Shown one piece after another: positions 47,101 through 57,679 of a stretch of DNA of 64,000 nucleotides. A program made the translations under genes and the position numbers. Numbering within the stretch: position 1 is the stretch's first letter; every line of letters begins with the position of its first letter. The notes under the pieces are model-generated. The model saw only the letters and a list, made by a program, of their open reading frames with translations. It did no database searches and was not told the origin of the DNA. The stretch is from Trissonchulus latispiculum (taxonomy: Eukaryota; Nematoda; Enoplea; Enoplida; Ironidae). Location of the stretch: positions 1 through 64,000 of the forward strand of contig JASAND010021265.1 in assembly GCA_030248195.1 (NCBI GenBank), written 5' to 3'.

Positions 47101-50100
47101 GGCGGCGTCAGGCACCCTTGTACCCACGAAACCAGGACCTAGAAGAGAGAAGGGAAGAGGGAGGTTCAGCTTTTCACTCACCATTGAAAGTAAAGAATTG
47201 GTCCCGCCGGGGATCGAACCACGGCCCTTCTGTAGCGCTTCTACCAGGGCTGGCAGATCAGGAAGAAACCAAGGACAAGCCCGAACGGGAGGCGTCAGGC
47301 ACCCTTGTACCCACGAAACCAGGACCTAGAAGAGAGAAGGGAAGAGGGAGGTTCAGCTTTTCACTCACCATTGAAAGTAAAGAATTGGTCCCGCCGGGGA
47401 TCGAACCACGGCCCTTCTGCTCTAGAGTCAGACATGCTAACCAATACACCACGGGACCATCAGCTGAACTCCCATTGCAGGCTTATCAATCTTTCCTATG
47501 CCTGCTTCCCTTACACCCCACCCCGGTTGAGTAGCTTCCACATGATTTCAAACGCCAAGGATAAGAATTTCGAATTTGCAATTTCTAGAAATTTTTCGGG
47601 AAAATTCAGAAAAATCCAGTGCTGAATTTCTGCTGGACAAGGAGAGGAGGTCATGGAGACACGTTGTCTGTCGTTAGCAAGAAAACAGTTCGTTTCAGAT
47701 GAAGGAAGCAATGGAATATATTTTCCCTTTAAAATACTTATTTATTTATTTATTTATTGTGTAAACTTCATTTCATTCTTCCAGTGATATTTCTTGCAAC
47801 CGGAATCCATAATCTTAATTGTTTCTTTGCTTCAGGTTGCTCCGAAGGGTCTGAAAAAGGTGCAAACGATGATGTGCGGATCCTGCTCAAATGAGAATGC
47901 CTTGAAACAAGTCTGCATGTGGTATATGGTAGGTGGTCCTTCTGCTTCATTCCCACCGATAAGATCAAGTGCGACGGCGATCAGTGCTCTTCCTCCACTT
48001 TGTTTCTAATTTCTACAAGCTTAACGAGAGCGGTAAACGTCGCTGGTTCGAGTTACAACAGGGGTTAGAAATATTCCAATCTTCGATAGACCATGAATAC
48101 TTTACCGTTGACTAGGAGTCCGGACAGCGATACTAGTTTATTGCCCTGCTTTCAACCTTTTGAACCTGCTGAATATTTTAGTACCAATTTTAATTTCAAT
48201 AAAACTGATTTTGGAATTTTTAAAATTTATTAACTTTTTAAAACATTTTTAGGGTAAACAGCGGGGCGGTGCGCCCCCCTCTCAGGAAGATCTGACCAGC
48301 TGTATGGTCAACAAAACACCTGGCAGTCCTCACTTGTCCATTCTTTCCTTCGAGCATGCTTTTCATGGAAGAACTTTCGGTAGGGGAAAACTTAATGTTT
48401 GTTGCTGGTTAACAAAAAGTAATAAGACCAAAATACACAGAAAATTAATTATAGCTGCTGGCTGGGTCTGGTTGCACACTGAACAAAATGTTATAACTGA
48501 AATAACATTAAGTACATAATATACAGACCTCTGCACAGCGCAGTCGCAAAATCATGGATTTTTTCAGTTTCGTGTTTCCTTTTTTCTAAACTTTTTCCGG
48601 TCTTTTTGACTTCCTATCGCCGCAATGCTTCTTTACTAAATGGACCGTTGTCCCGCCAATTGTAAATTGCGAATTTCAAGTTTCTGAATATTTGATCACA
48701 GAGTCTATAGGAATCACTGCTAAGTAATGTTCCAATCTTTCAATTTAACCCAAAAGTTCCTAAGCCTAAGCGTAGTCGAAAGCACTCAATTTAATTTTTA
48801 TTTCAGGGTGCCTCTCCCTAACTCACAGCAAACCGATTCACAAATTGGACGTCCCCTCGTTTGATTGGCCGATCGCTCCTTTTCCACAACTCAAGTATCC
48901 CCTGGACCAAAATCAGACCGCCAACCGGGCCGAAGAAGATCGCTGTCTGCAGAAGGTCAGCTTCATTTAATCGAATTTCATTTGTGGGAATTTCATTTGA
49001 CAGAATTTCATTTGTCAAAATTTCATTTGATCGAAGCTCATTTGATAGAATTTCATTACACTGAATAGGCCCGAATGTCGGCTTTCAAGTGCTGAAGTGA
49101 CAATTTCCTTGCATTAAGCCTACTGTCAATATATTTGTTGGAATGCATTTAGATTTTTTGGTTTTTAGGTTGAAGAATTGATTAACGAATATGCAAATAA
49201 GGGATATCCGGTGGCCGGAATTTTGGTGGAACCCATTCAGGCGGAAGGTGGGGATATTCACGCTACACCTCACTTTTTTCATGGTCTACAGAAAATTTCC
49301 AAAAAGGTAACATAAATAAAGGTCATCAAGCTGAGCTGTCTAAAAGTAGGACCGGAAGGGATAGATTTCTCTCAAGTCACCTTTCGTAGCTGGAAAAGAA
49401 ACAGTTTGTTTGGTTTAATACTTGATTTGTGCTCAGAAGTGGCCAGCTGCTGATACAATGCTTTTTGGATTCAACATGTAAACATACAAGCGAGTGCCAA
49501 CATACATACAACATACACAACATACAATTGTGTACCTGGTACTCAGTTGTGGGGGGGTCACTAGGTACTCAGTTGTAGGGGGAGCGTCACTAGGTACTCA
49601 GTTGTTGGAGGAGGGGTAGGCCGTTATTGCGCAGATGATGTCTGCAGCCTAATAAACTGTAAGAGTTGGACGCTTGTCACACTCTTAGTTATAATCTACT
49701 TTTGGTATTTATTAGCTAGTAATAATGGTAGTAACCTTAGTATGAGCGTTATTAATAATTCCTAGAAATCAATAATGGTTTGCATTTACGAAATACATAT
49801 ATGTGGAAAATAAAAACTTAATTTCTTTTATGCGGTTCTACAAAACATTATTTACTAAAGGCCGGTTTACACGAGTGAACTTTGATGCAACTTTCAGGCA
49901 ACTTTTTGTGAGCAACTTTGTAGCTACTGAAAGTTGCTTGAAAGTTGAGTGGTGAGAACGCTCACAAAATCGCAAGCAGCCAGTAAGCAACTTGAAATTT
50001 TCACTCGGTCCTCACATGCAACAGCCAATCAAGCAAAGCCATGCCTTTTGAATTTTAGGCGCGCAGAATTATTACTGGCTGCTGAAAGAAAGTTAGTAGA

Positions 50101-51069
50101 TAAAAAACTGTTGCCTGCAAGTGCAAGCTGCCTCGTATAAACGCCAAATTGGAAGCAATTCCTCAGCAACTAAAGTTGTTGCAACGTTGCTTTCCAAAAC
50201 AGTTGCTGAAAGTTGCCTTGTGTAAGTGAGAAAGAAGAAGAAAGTCATATACCACCGAAGGTCCGAAAAATTGTGTAAGCCGGCCTTAATATTTGTCCGT
50301 TCACCACTTGCTATCTAACAAACAAATAACGTTCTCTAGCCGTGACCCCATTCGTAGCCTTTTTTATTCCGGTGTTTTTGACCGAGCTTTCTCCCGAAAT
50401 TCCAGTTTTATCGGTTTATATTACAGCACGGTGCTGCGTTTGTGGTAGACGAGGTGCAGACCAGCTGCGGTCCGACCGGCCAGATGTGGGCCCATGAGGC
50501 CTGGGACCTGCCCACACCTCCAGACGTGGTTACTTTCTCCAAAAAGATGCTGACCGGAGGCTACTACTTCGCCGATGATCTAACGGTCAAGGAAGTATGT
50601 ATCAAAAATTTCAAAAAAGCAAAGAAATAATTCAAATAATCTGTTGTGGTGGGTTCTTTTCACAAAAATTGTACCTAAATGTATCAGATTAGTTTCACTG
50701 TTAGTCATTAATCATGTTTTAATTTAAGATAAGTCTGACTTAATGAGATGACATCAAAAGCAAAAAAGAATTTAAATCCTGATGTTGATAAACGCAAAGA
50801 AATAACAAAACCTGCATTTCCCTAAAAGATTGCAAAAAATGTGTTTAATCCATCCTTAGTTTCGATTTTTAATCATACTTTACTTATTTTTAATCCATAC
50901 TTTATTTTCAATTTTTAATCCATACTTTATTTCCAATTTTAGTGAATACTTCATTTTCAATGTTTAATCCTACTTTATTTTCAATTTCTAATCCATACCG
51001 TCTATCCATATGTTCATACTTTATTTTCAATTTTTAATCCATACTTTATTAATAATTCATTTATAATCC

Positions 51070-51141
<72 letters not shown>

Positions 51142-52251
51142 TTCAATTTTCAATCCATACTTTACATACCTATTTTTAATCTATACTATATTTTCAATTT
51201 TTATTACATCCTTATTTTCAATTGTTAATCCATACTTTTTCTCACTGTTTAGGGCTATCGTATCTACAACACGTGGATGGGGGACCATTCGAAGTTGATG
51301 CTCCTCGAGGCCACCCTTAAGGTCATCGAAAAGGAGGATCTGTTTGCGCAGGTCCGGCAAAGTGGATCACTTTTGCTACAGGGTCTTCAGAAACTACAGG
51401 TACATATCTACCTAGCCAAATAAAATTTTAAATTTAAATTTAAATTCAAGCAACTGTTCGCTTGAGTGAAAGATTTTCGAGTACTTAGGACACTCCCCAG
51501 TACAAGTAAGATATTGTGAAATGGAAAAAGGCTCCCCAATTTGAACTGTCGCGTTGCTAGGTTAAAGAGATAATTAAGTCTGTAAGCAGCTTAACGTTAA
51601 TTCTATTTTCTGAAACATGGCTCAATAATGACGTACTCTAAATAGCTATGTAATTGATAACGTGTTCTGGGTTGAATCCATAAAGCTTTTCATCTGTTTC
51701 AGGAATCCAAGCCTGACCTACTGTCCAATGCTCGCGGCGTTGGGACTTTTTGCAGTATCGATTGCAAGGACACTGCAAGTCGGGATAAGATTGTTGCCAC
51801 TGCCAAGACAAAAGGTGCCAAACACGAAAACAATAATTATCAATAATTAAATAATTTATAAATAAGTAAACCAAGACATTATATCCTTTAGAGGCGGGAA
51901 ATTTATTGTTTCAGCATTTCTTTAGAAATCGCCTAATTTCCACATTTTTGTGATCTTCAGCCTGAATACTCTATACATATTCTAAGGTTTTATCTATATC
52001 TGGATGTTTCCGTTATGACACTTGTGCACTTTGAAAATATTACGCTAGACTGGTAATAGGGAAATGAGTGTTTCGTTGTGGTCACGTGACTGCGTGACTG
52101 TGACTATCGCTTTTCACTTTTTGCTGTTTTAGGTCTACTGATCGGCGGCTGTGGCGACAGAACAATTCGATTCAGACCGGCTCTGATTTTCCAAGAAGAA
52201 CATGTCAACTTGGCCCTGGATATCTTAAAAGACGTTATCAAAACCGTTTAA
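44117..52251 (+). CDS. ABAT: 4-aminobutyrate aminotransferase (GABA transaminase), mitochondrial; 13 coding exons
   Basis: PLP-dependent class III aminotransferase that moves the amino group of GABA to 2-oxoglutarate, giving succinate semialdehyde and glutamate in the mitochondrial matrix. Thirteen exons join with GT..AG borders and unbroken phase to 1,473 nt, 490 residues (human about 500). Residues 1-30 are basic and Leu/Ala-rich, a likely transit peptide. Landmarks: [13 protein letters not shown] near 38-50, [22 protein letters not shown] at 154-162 whose two Cys match the Fe-S cluster pair of mammalian enzymes, [32 protein letters not shown] with Asp317 for the PLP ring nitrogen, and [10 protein letters not shown] where Lys349 should bind PLP. 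The ending [14 protein letters not shown] is also typical. Introns hold SINEs, a Harbinger-type MITE and tandem repeats. Exon 1 is inferred from phase and presequence character; the rest is firm. Confidence 0.96.
44336..44410 (-). repeat. tRNA-like fragment in ABAT intron 1
   Basis: Minus strand carries a CTGGTTCGAATCCCAGCTG B-box region without a full cloverleaf; SINE remnant. Confidence 0.4.
44660..44725 (+). repeat. SINE family D tail fragment in ABAT intron 1
   Basis: GGTGGTGGTGTGCAACTTTC and the pyrimidine-rich stretch after it resemble the tail of the copy at 7101-7180. Confidence 0.4.
44844..44977 (+). CDS. ABAT: ABAT exon 2
   Basis: Acceptor TCTAATTTAG, donor CAG|GTTGAA, phase 1 to 0. 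Ends the transit region and holds the conserved KTEIPGPKS. Confidence 0.92.
45249..45369 (+). CDS. ABAT: ABAT exon 3
   Basis: Acceptor TTATTTCAG, donor G|GTAGTT, phase 0 to 1. Encodes [20 protein letters not shown] and [10 protein letters not shown]. Confidence 0.96.
45560..45609 (+). CDS. ABAT: ABAT exon 4
   Basis: Fifty-base exon, acceptor TTATTTCAG, donor ATT|GTAAGA. Encodes [16 protein letters not shown]. Confidence 0.95.
45719..45955 (+). repeat. SINE (family D) split by a small MITE, ABAT intron 4
   Basis: The 5' tRNA-like half (CCCTGTGGCTCAGTTAATAG) and 3' half (GTGTTCGATTCACGCCAGG, then tail GTCGAATTTTGTGCAACTTT) are separated by about 137 bp of GTAGACGC-rich sequence. Confidence 0.65.
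45766..45902. mobile_element. Small element with TTCATAGTC termini and GTAGACGC repeats
   Basis: Inverted ends TTCATAGTC (45768-45776) and GACTATGAA (45891-45899) enclose several GTAGACGCACG/CGTGCGTCTAC repeats in both orientations. A related fragment lies at 37123-37185. Exact borders and target duplication are unclear. Confidence 0.6.
46008..46088 (+). CDS. ABAT: ABAT exon 5
   Basis: Acceptor TATTTTTAG, donor AAA|GTAAGA, phase 0 throughout. Encodes [17 protein letters not shown] and [10 protein letters not shown]. Confidence 0.95.
46479..47515 (-). repeat. Tandem SINE B / element C array in ABAT intron 5
   Basis: Minus-strand order: full B (47515-47229), 5'-truncated B (to 47046), truncated C (47045-46908), full B (46907-46666), 5'-truncated B (to 46479). 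Both truncated B copies start at the same point, GAAGGGCCGTGGTTCGATC. This shows that a B-B-C unit was duplicated in tandem, not inserted four times independently. Confidence 0.82.
47836..47928 (+). CDS. ABAT: ABAT exon 6 (CGSC cluster motif)
   Basis: Acceptor TTTGCTTCAG, donor ATG|GTAGGT. Encodes [20 protein letters not shown], with both cluster cysteines. Confidence 0.97.
48253..48379 (+). CDS. ABAT: ABAT exon 7
   Basis: Acceptor ATTTTTAG, donor G|GTAGGG, phase 0 to 1. Ends [14 protein letters not shown], the substrate-binding Arg region. Confidence 0.96.
48807..48955 (+). CDS. ABAT: ABAT exon 8
   Basis: Acceptor TTATTTCAG, donor AAG|GTCAGC. Encodes [20 protein letters not shown]. Confidence 0.97.
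48958..49062 (+). repeat. 15-bp tandem repeat at start of ABAT intron 8
   Basis: About seven units of GAATTTCATTTGNNN, exactly 15 bp apart, starting within 10 bases of the exon 8 donor. The exon frame hits a stop in the first unit, so it is not coding. Confidence 0.85.
49169..49306 (+). CDS. ABAT: ABAT exon 9
   Basis: Acceptor GGTTTTTAG, donor AAG|GTAACA, phase 0. Encodes [20 protein letters not shown]. Confidence 0.97.
49530..49612 (+). repeat. GGTACTCAGTTGT tandem repeat, ABAT intron 9
   Basis: Three units of TAGGTACTCAGTTGT followed by a G-run and GTCAC, about 27-33 bp each. Confidence 0.7.
49859..50286. mobile_element. PIF/Harbinger-type MITE in ABAT intron 9
   Basis: Termini AGGCCGGTTTACAC and GTGTAAGCCGGCCT, flanked by TAA on both sides (49856-49858 and 50287-50289), the 3-bp TWA duplication typical of PIF/Harbinger. 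Subterminal GCAACTTT repeats occur in both orientations. It is 428 bp with no coding capacity. Confidence 0.75.
50427..50594 (+). CDS. ABAT: ABAT exon 10 (PLP-lysine exon)
   Basis: Acceptor TTATATTACAG, donor GAA|GTATGT. Contains VDEVQTS and [11 protein letters not shown]; the second Lys should form the PLP Schiff base. Confidence 0.98.
50860..51240 (+). repeat. AATCCATACTTTATTTTCAATTT-like tandem repeat with (TA)n, ABAT intron 10
   Basis: Degenerate units of about 24 bp, e.g. TTTTAATCCATACTTTATTT, interrupted by a (TA)n run at about 51070-51138. Confidence 0.8.
51253..51399 (+). CDS. ABAT: ABAT exon 11
   Basis: Acceptor CACTGTTTAG, donor CAG|GTACAT. Encodes [20 protein letters not shown], the region facing the active site. 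Confidence 0.97.
51703..51814 (+). CDS. ABAT: ABAT exon 12
   Basis: Acceptor CTGTTTCAG, donor AAAG|GTGCCA, phase 0 to 1. Encodes [16 protein letters not shown]. Confidence 0.96.
52133..52251 (+). CDS. ABAT: ABAT exon 13 (stop)
   Basis: Acceptor TTGCTGTTTTAG. Encodes [19 protein letters not shown] and ends DVIKTV, TAA. Confidence 0.97.
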
Positions 52252-52618
52252 TGCTAAATTTTTGTTATTTTTTAGATTGCTTCTATTTTTATTGAAGTAT
52301 TTGAGAAGGTTTGCAATTGATAACCACAATTGTGATCCTTTATCTGCTACTTATACTTTAAGTGTAATTACAATTACTGCTTATTTTATAGTTGTAACGA
52401 ATCCGAAACATTCATGGAAACGTAAAGAATACCCTGCAGCAAAATTGCAGGTTTATCTTCTTGTAATTTGTTCTCTGAAAAACGGATAACTCAATACTCG
52501 ACCCATAACTCTTTTAAGTGAAATTGTTTCACTGGAATTTAATTTTATTTGTATGTACAGATAGATTTATCTAGACCAGTGTTTTACAAGTGCTTAGTGT
52601 TTATTAACATATTGGGAA

Positions 52619-52646
52619 AATAAAATATTTACATATATGTAATAAA
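52619..52646 (+). terminator. ABAT polyadenylation signals
   Basis: AATAAA at 52619-52624 and 52641-52646, 370-395 bp after the ABAT stop codon. Confidence 0.65.
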
Positions 52647-52895
52647 ACTGGCTTTATGTTGTATACTTATTAGCCCTGAAATTGAACATTTGTAATGAAG
52701 CGAGTAAAATTGAGATTGACTTTCTTAAGCTATCTGCTCTTTTGATCCTCCAGGGGCAAACTCGCTAGATTACAACGGAAGGTCAGCGTGTCCACTGAGA
52801 ATCAGCAGACTTATATACCGAATCTCTGAAAGGTGGTGTGTCCAGAATCAGAGATTCCTATAGCCAACCGAGGTAGGGAGATGGTCGTGAGTTCG

Positions 52896-53019
52896 CTTAG
52901 TTAGGGGTCGTTTTGGATTGATCGCAACAGGATCGTTTTCAGCAGTGAGATCGCAACAGGATCTGGTTCAGCAATGAGATCGCAACAGGATCTGTTCAGC
53001 AATGTTGTCCCTAACTAAG
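52896..53019. repeat. Three 29-bp repeats inside an 11-bp inverted repeat
   Basis: GATCGCAACAGGATC..TTCAGCAATGA repeats three times (52920-53005). CTTAGTTAGGG (52896-52906) and CCCTAACTAAG (53009-53019) bracket the array perfectly. Confidence 0.8.
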
Positions 53020-53031
53020 ACAAGTTGGAGA

Positions 53032-54493
53032 CTCGACAGTTTTAATTTATATTTAACAGGCAGATCTTTCAACAAACCGATTAAAGCAGGGTTAAAATAC
53101 TGAATATAAAATGCAGAATATAACAATGCACAGTAGTAATACAGTGTATCAGGGTTGCCAACTCTTTTCTAACTTGATATCTTAAATTGGCCGATAGTGA
53201 CGGAAGAATAGTTAATTTCCACCAATAGGTTAATTCTTTCTTTCTTCCTCTTGTTATATGTAAGCTTAACTCTTCCTTCTAGATTAACTGAGGGTTCCTC
53301 TTCTTCAGGTAATGATTATAGGGTACAGTCAGGTATAGTGCGTGTGAGTATGTGTTTATATTAAACTAACTTCCTTATCCGACTACTATCAAGGTAAACT
53401 ACAAACAACAGTGAATAATTGACTGATAATTAATTAAATTTAGCTGTATTACAATTCTGTTCCGGGAATGGGTGAGCGTGCTTAGATCTGGTATTAAAGA
53501 TACTCAAGGAATCCCACAGATCTAAGGCGGCTATCGGACGGTGAAGAGTACAAACACAGGGGGTCGGTCTAGGCGGGAGTTACCAGGAGATGCCCGAAGT
53601 ATAATTAATGGAAATTAAATTCAGTAATTTATGTTCGATCAGATCTTCTTGGCTATCTTCTTCTAATCTGATTCTGTGCGTGGCCTAAGCCAGAGACAAC
53701 ACAGAGGCGATAGCCCCTGGGTAAGGAATAACGAAATAAGTGATAGAATGCTAAATGGCTAAATGACACTAAATGCAACTACCTACGCATACTTAGCTAC
53801 ATATTACTGCTAATTAATACTAATTTAACACTAATTCTGCATACTAGCTAGTTTTCATTAATGAACCATCTTCACATGATTATATTTGTTAGTAAACTGG
53901 AATTGCTACTTATTGTTAAAGTGGAATTTAAACATTTTCCTCGACCACATTAAGACTTTCTCTTTCTATTTCTAGGTGACTGACAATAGAATATTAACTG
54001 CTTATAAAAAGTAGAAAGTGGGATTCTAATAAAAAGGCACCCGCTTTTCATACGCTAAGGGACTTTCATTATTACAGCTTGGAACGGGGATGATAAGATT
54101 CTAATGAAAAGGCACCCGCTTTTCATAGGGGAGAATACTAAGGGATTTCTACTGCTGATTACCTAACCAACTAACATATGTGCTGATGTGTAACATTCCT
54201 AGTAACACTCCTGACCCCATAATGTTGTTTTAACTAATCTTCCTTCTTTGCATTAGGATTAATTTAGTATATTTTAGAGATTGGAAACCCTGTTCTTAAT
54301 TACATATAGGTACAAGTACAGCTTGGACGTTCATTTATACAAGTTACAATCATAAAGTTTTCAACTTGAGCCATTTTCTGAGATCTTTCTTGATATTTTC
54401 GAATAACAGTTGACCAAATTCTTCCTTTTGGGTTAATTCTTCAAAACTTGACTTTTTGTTTAACTTATTCCGTTACACATTAAAACTGTCGAG
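53032..54493. mobile_element. Possible 1.46-kb element with CTCGACAGTTTTAAT termini
   Basis: CTCGACAGTTTTAAT at 53032-53046 is mirrored exactly by ATTAAAACTGTCGAG at 54479-54493. Flanks GGAGA and GGACA differ by one base. The interior has a 68-bp-spaced direct repeat (AAAAGGCACCCGCTTTTCAT at about 54032 and 54107) but no ORF. It could also be a decayed LTR. Confidence 0.5.
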
Positions 54494-55069
54494 GGACAAA
54501 ACGGTTAGCGACTATTCTTGCTTTTCGTCAAAGCTATTTTAAAATAGGTACTGCAAAATATTGCAAACAACAACTTTACCCAGAACCCCGTTATCTTAGT
54601 AACGAGGGACTATTTTTTGTAAATAACGATAATAGCCATGGTCCCAGCCCATTCTGACTAAATGCTGCAACAAACTACGCCAGAAATAAGTTTAATTAGT
54701 ACGTTTAGCCGATTTTGAACACAATAAGCTTTTATCACAGTAAATTTTCATTTTTAATTTAATTTTTAACAAGTTTTGGTGACGATCATATTGTTTTACG
54801 TATCTTACTTTAAATAACTTACCTATCATGTGCTGTAGAACGCAAAGTATGCACTAATGTGCTTTAAAGCAAAGGTTGACATGTGGGACAAAGAATTGGG
54901 TAGTTCCTCATGCCGACCACAAGGGGTCCCTAAATTTCCCCACAAGGAATTAAGGAATTTAATTCACGGAATTTAAGATTGTCAGATGCTGAATTTGTCG
55001 TCTTATTCTTCCATCCCTTTCCTTCGCCGATTTTTAGTAAATATCAGTGCGTAAGAAAAAATGTCAAAA
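54494..55069. other. Intergenic, no gene recognised
   Basis: AT-rich, nothing recognised. Confidence 0.4.
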
Positions 55070-55074
55070 CCGTT

Positions 55075-55300
55075 GTTTTGTTAGAAAATCGCTGATGGCT
55101 TTTACAGCCACCTCACCCCAATCGGTGCACCGCTTAGGGGTGGTGTCAGCGGTTTTGAACTTCTGAACACTGAATGAATGCATTAGCAATTACCCGAGGT
55201 GTTCTACAAGGCTATAAGTACGTTCATTACTTTCACCCTAATGGAGGTCCTGTGGTAGCTCCACCAGGCAGGCGGCCATCCCTCTTGACAATCTCGGTAT
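55075..55300 (-). repeat. Hairpin-rich repeat family, member B
   Basis: Minus strand matches member A in order: TACCGAGATTGTCAAGAGGG, GGTGGAGCTACC, GCCTTGTAGAACACCTCGGG, CTGACACCACCCCTAA. The last stem is CACCCC:GGGGTG (55137-55142 with 55114-55119) where member A has CACTCC:GGAGTG. Confidence 0.55.
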
Positions 55301-56935
55301 ATATATATGTATATATATATTAAGACAAGAAGTTTGGCTTAAAACCTTTCAATTTTCAACCATAAAATGATCATTTTTAGGTTAATCTAGTGCGGTGCAA
55401 AGGGGTTCCTGTACTTTTGCGGGAGGTTTGGAAAAACAAATGAGGAGGGTTAGCCCCAGTGCGTATGTGGCCAAAATGCACTTGGTTCATTTGCGTTAGC
55501 ACTGTATATAAAAAGCGATCGTAGGGAAAAATCAAAAAATTTCATTTGCCCTGTCGTCTAGTTGTTTAACTTTTAGTGAAGGCTTTTGCAAACGGATGAA
55601 ACCGCCATCTACAATTATCTCATATTACCCTAGTCCTCCGGCGATTCCGAGCTAATATTTCGCTGAATCCTTCTCAAACCCTGACCCTGTCCACAACCTA
55701 AAATGAAGTGTCCCCTTAAAAATCTTGGGGGTTTGACACTTTTCATATGGAGAGTTTAGTTCCATTACTATTCCTCACTTTCCGATGCTGTGTGCTACAG
55801 CTTGAAAAACCTCATTCGGATTCTCATTCAGCGGATTCCTCATCACCACCCTCTTCCCATTTACATCCAGAATATGCCTGATCGTGACTGCAATATCTTT
55901 GTCTTTCTACTTTGTAGAATTGTTTGACACATTTTTTGACTGCAATGATGCCAGTAAGAAGGATAATAGAGGATGAAGACAACATTTTGCACTTACAACA
56001 GCAGAAATAATTTGCAGAATAATTTATCGTTGTTGGTTATGCCTGCAGGAGGCTTGATTTGAAGCGGAACGTCGATTTGGAATAGAAGGAATGCCCCTCC
56101 TGTGCAGGATACCATGCCCAGATAAAATTATCAGTTTTGTTCTTTGAATGCTTGTTGTTTTATTGTTTTCTAGTGTTTACATTTACTAGCGTTTTACATT
56201 TACTTTTTTCTCAGCGCATTCCACAATTGCTTTAACATGTTCTTACCTGCTAATTCTTTGTATTTTGTTCATTAGCTTTACTGCAATTGTAGTGAATTTG
56301 GATAAGAGTAAAAGGTTTAAAGAGTCCACCAAAGATTAACTTTAACTTATGGGCTACTGTAGCTGAGACTGAGAGGTACACTGAAACACTACAGCCAGGT
56401 GAACGCGAGAAGCCAAAGCAACTCTTATATCCGTCGAACCAAGCAGCCTGGTTTAGTGCGTGCCCGATCCTGGATGGTCCACCTTATGGGGATCGTAAAG
56501 TGCTTCACGGGTCTTACTGTAGCAAGTTGGTTACAATCCCGGGTTTCTCTTCGCTCTGCGCTAGAGAAACCAACAGTGGCAAAGGTCTAGTCCACAAGTC
56601 CACCGATACTAACTTTAAACCGCAAGTCCACCAGTACTCAATTCCAGTCAGTAAGTCCACCAGTACTCAACTCCTACCTAGTAAAGTTAAAGCTGTCCTA
56701 ACTAACTAGTCAACTTGAGCCTATACAGATCAGATACAAAAGTTACTAATTTAATGAACAAGAGATTATACGCAGACGAGGAAATTTAGAATGGAGACAA
56801 ACTGAGTTTAAGAGAAAGGATACAAGAGGTACGGATAATCAATTGCAATGAAAAAGACAAAAGCACAGATGTGGAACAACAGTAGAAAGCAGTCAAAGCA
56901 AATTCAAAGACAGACAAACAGACAAGCAAACGCTG
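55301..56935. other. Intergenic, no gene recognised
   Basis: Starts with a short (TA)n run. ORFs of 60-70 codons at 56399-56709 repeat a CCACCAGTACTCAA-type motif and look like repeat DNA. Confidence 0.4.
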
Positions 56936-56937
56936 TA

Positions 56938-57677
56938 TTCCTAGTTGTCATACATCCTAGTTGTCATACACGCTATGATTGGACCGCTAGAAATCATGTG
57001 ACAATTTAATGCTCCGCCCTAATAAGGTAATTCTTCTTGTTTTTGAATGACATTGCACACAAAGTATAAGGAAGAATGAGATACAAAATTTAATATATAC
57101 TTTTTGAAGAACAGCATTATTTAAAATATATTCATCATTTTTTGAAAACAGAAATTAATAAATGTATATAAGTTACGTACGAATTAAAATACGAACGGCA
57201 TATATCTCCAATCCTCAATTAAGTAAGATTCTAGGGAGTTATATATAACGTTTTTAAGTTTTTTAAAAAACTGAAAACTTTTGAATTAGCAATTTTCACT
57301 TAAAAAACTTCGCTTAGTCTTAAAATCCTATTCCAGACTGACTCAGTATATATTTAAATTTTATGATTAGTCTGAAATTTATATATATTTGATAATGCAT
57401 TTAAACAAAAATAAGTTAAACTGCAAAATTCAGTTAAAACTAAAATTTAGCCTTAGCACAAATTTATATAAATTTCAAAATTACTCTACATAACCTCTTC
57501 CACCACTAAATCAATGGATGATATCTTTCCATTTTTTTAAAATTTAAAGTCAGCGTAATTTTCCGTTACATCTTTATGCTCCGAAAAGGCGGAGCAATTA
57601 TAGGAAAGTCTATTCACATGACATTGAGTTGGCCAATCATAATGTGTATGACAACTAGGATGTATGACAACTGGGAA
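56938..57677. mobile_element. TA-flanked MITE, Tc1/mariner-like
   Basis: Inverted termini of about 80 bp start TTCCTAGTTGTCATACATCC and end GGATGTATGACAACTGGGAA. TA is present on both sides (56936-56937, 57678-57679). Each end has TAGTTGTCATACA twice. The interior is AT-rich without ORF, 740 bp in all. Confidence 0.78.
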
Positions 57678-57679
57678 TA

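Noticed and set aside
48865..49068. ORF through ABAT exon 8 into a repeated EFHL-type peptide
   Set aside because: It is in a different frame from exon 8; the true frame stops in the first 15-bp unit and the donor is used.
52920..53005. CRISPR-like direct repeats
   Set aside because: Three contiguous 29-bp repeats without spacers in a eukaryotic context: an ordinary tandem repeat.
55790..55960. Possible exon after an acceptor-like TGTGCTACAG
   Set aside because: Both open frames are short, no domain is recognised and no partner exon was found.
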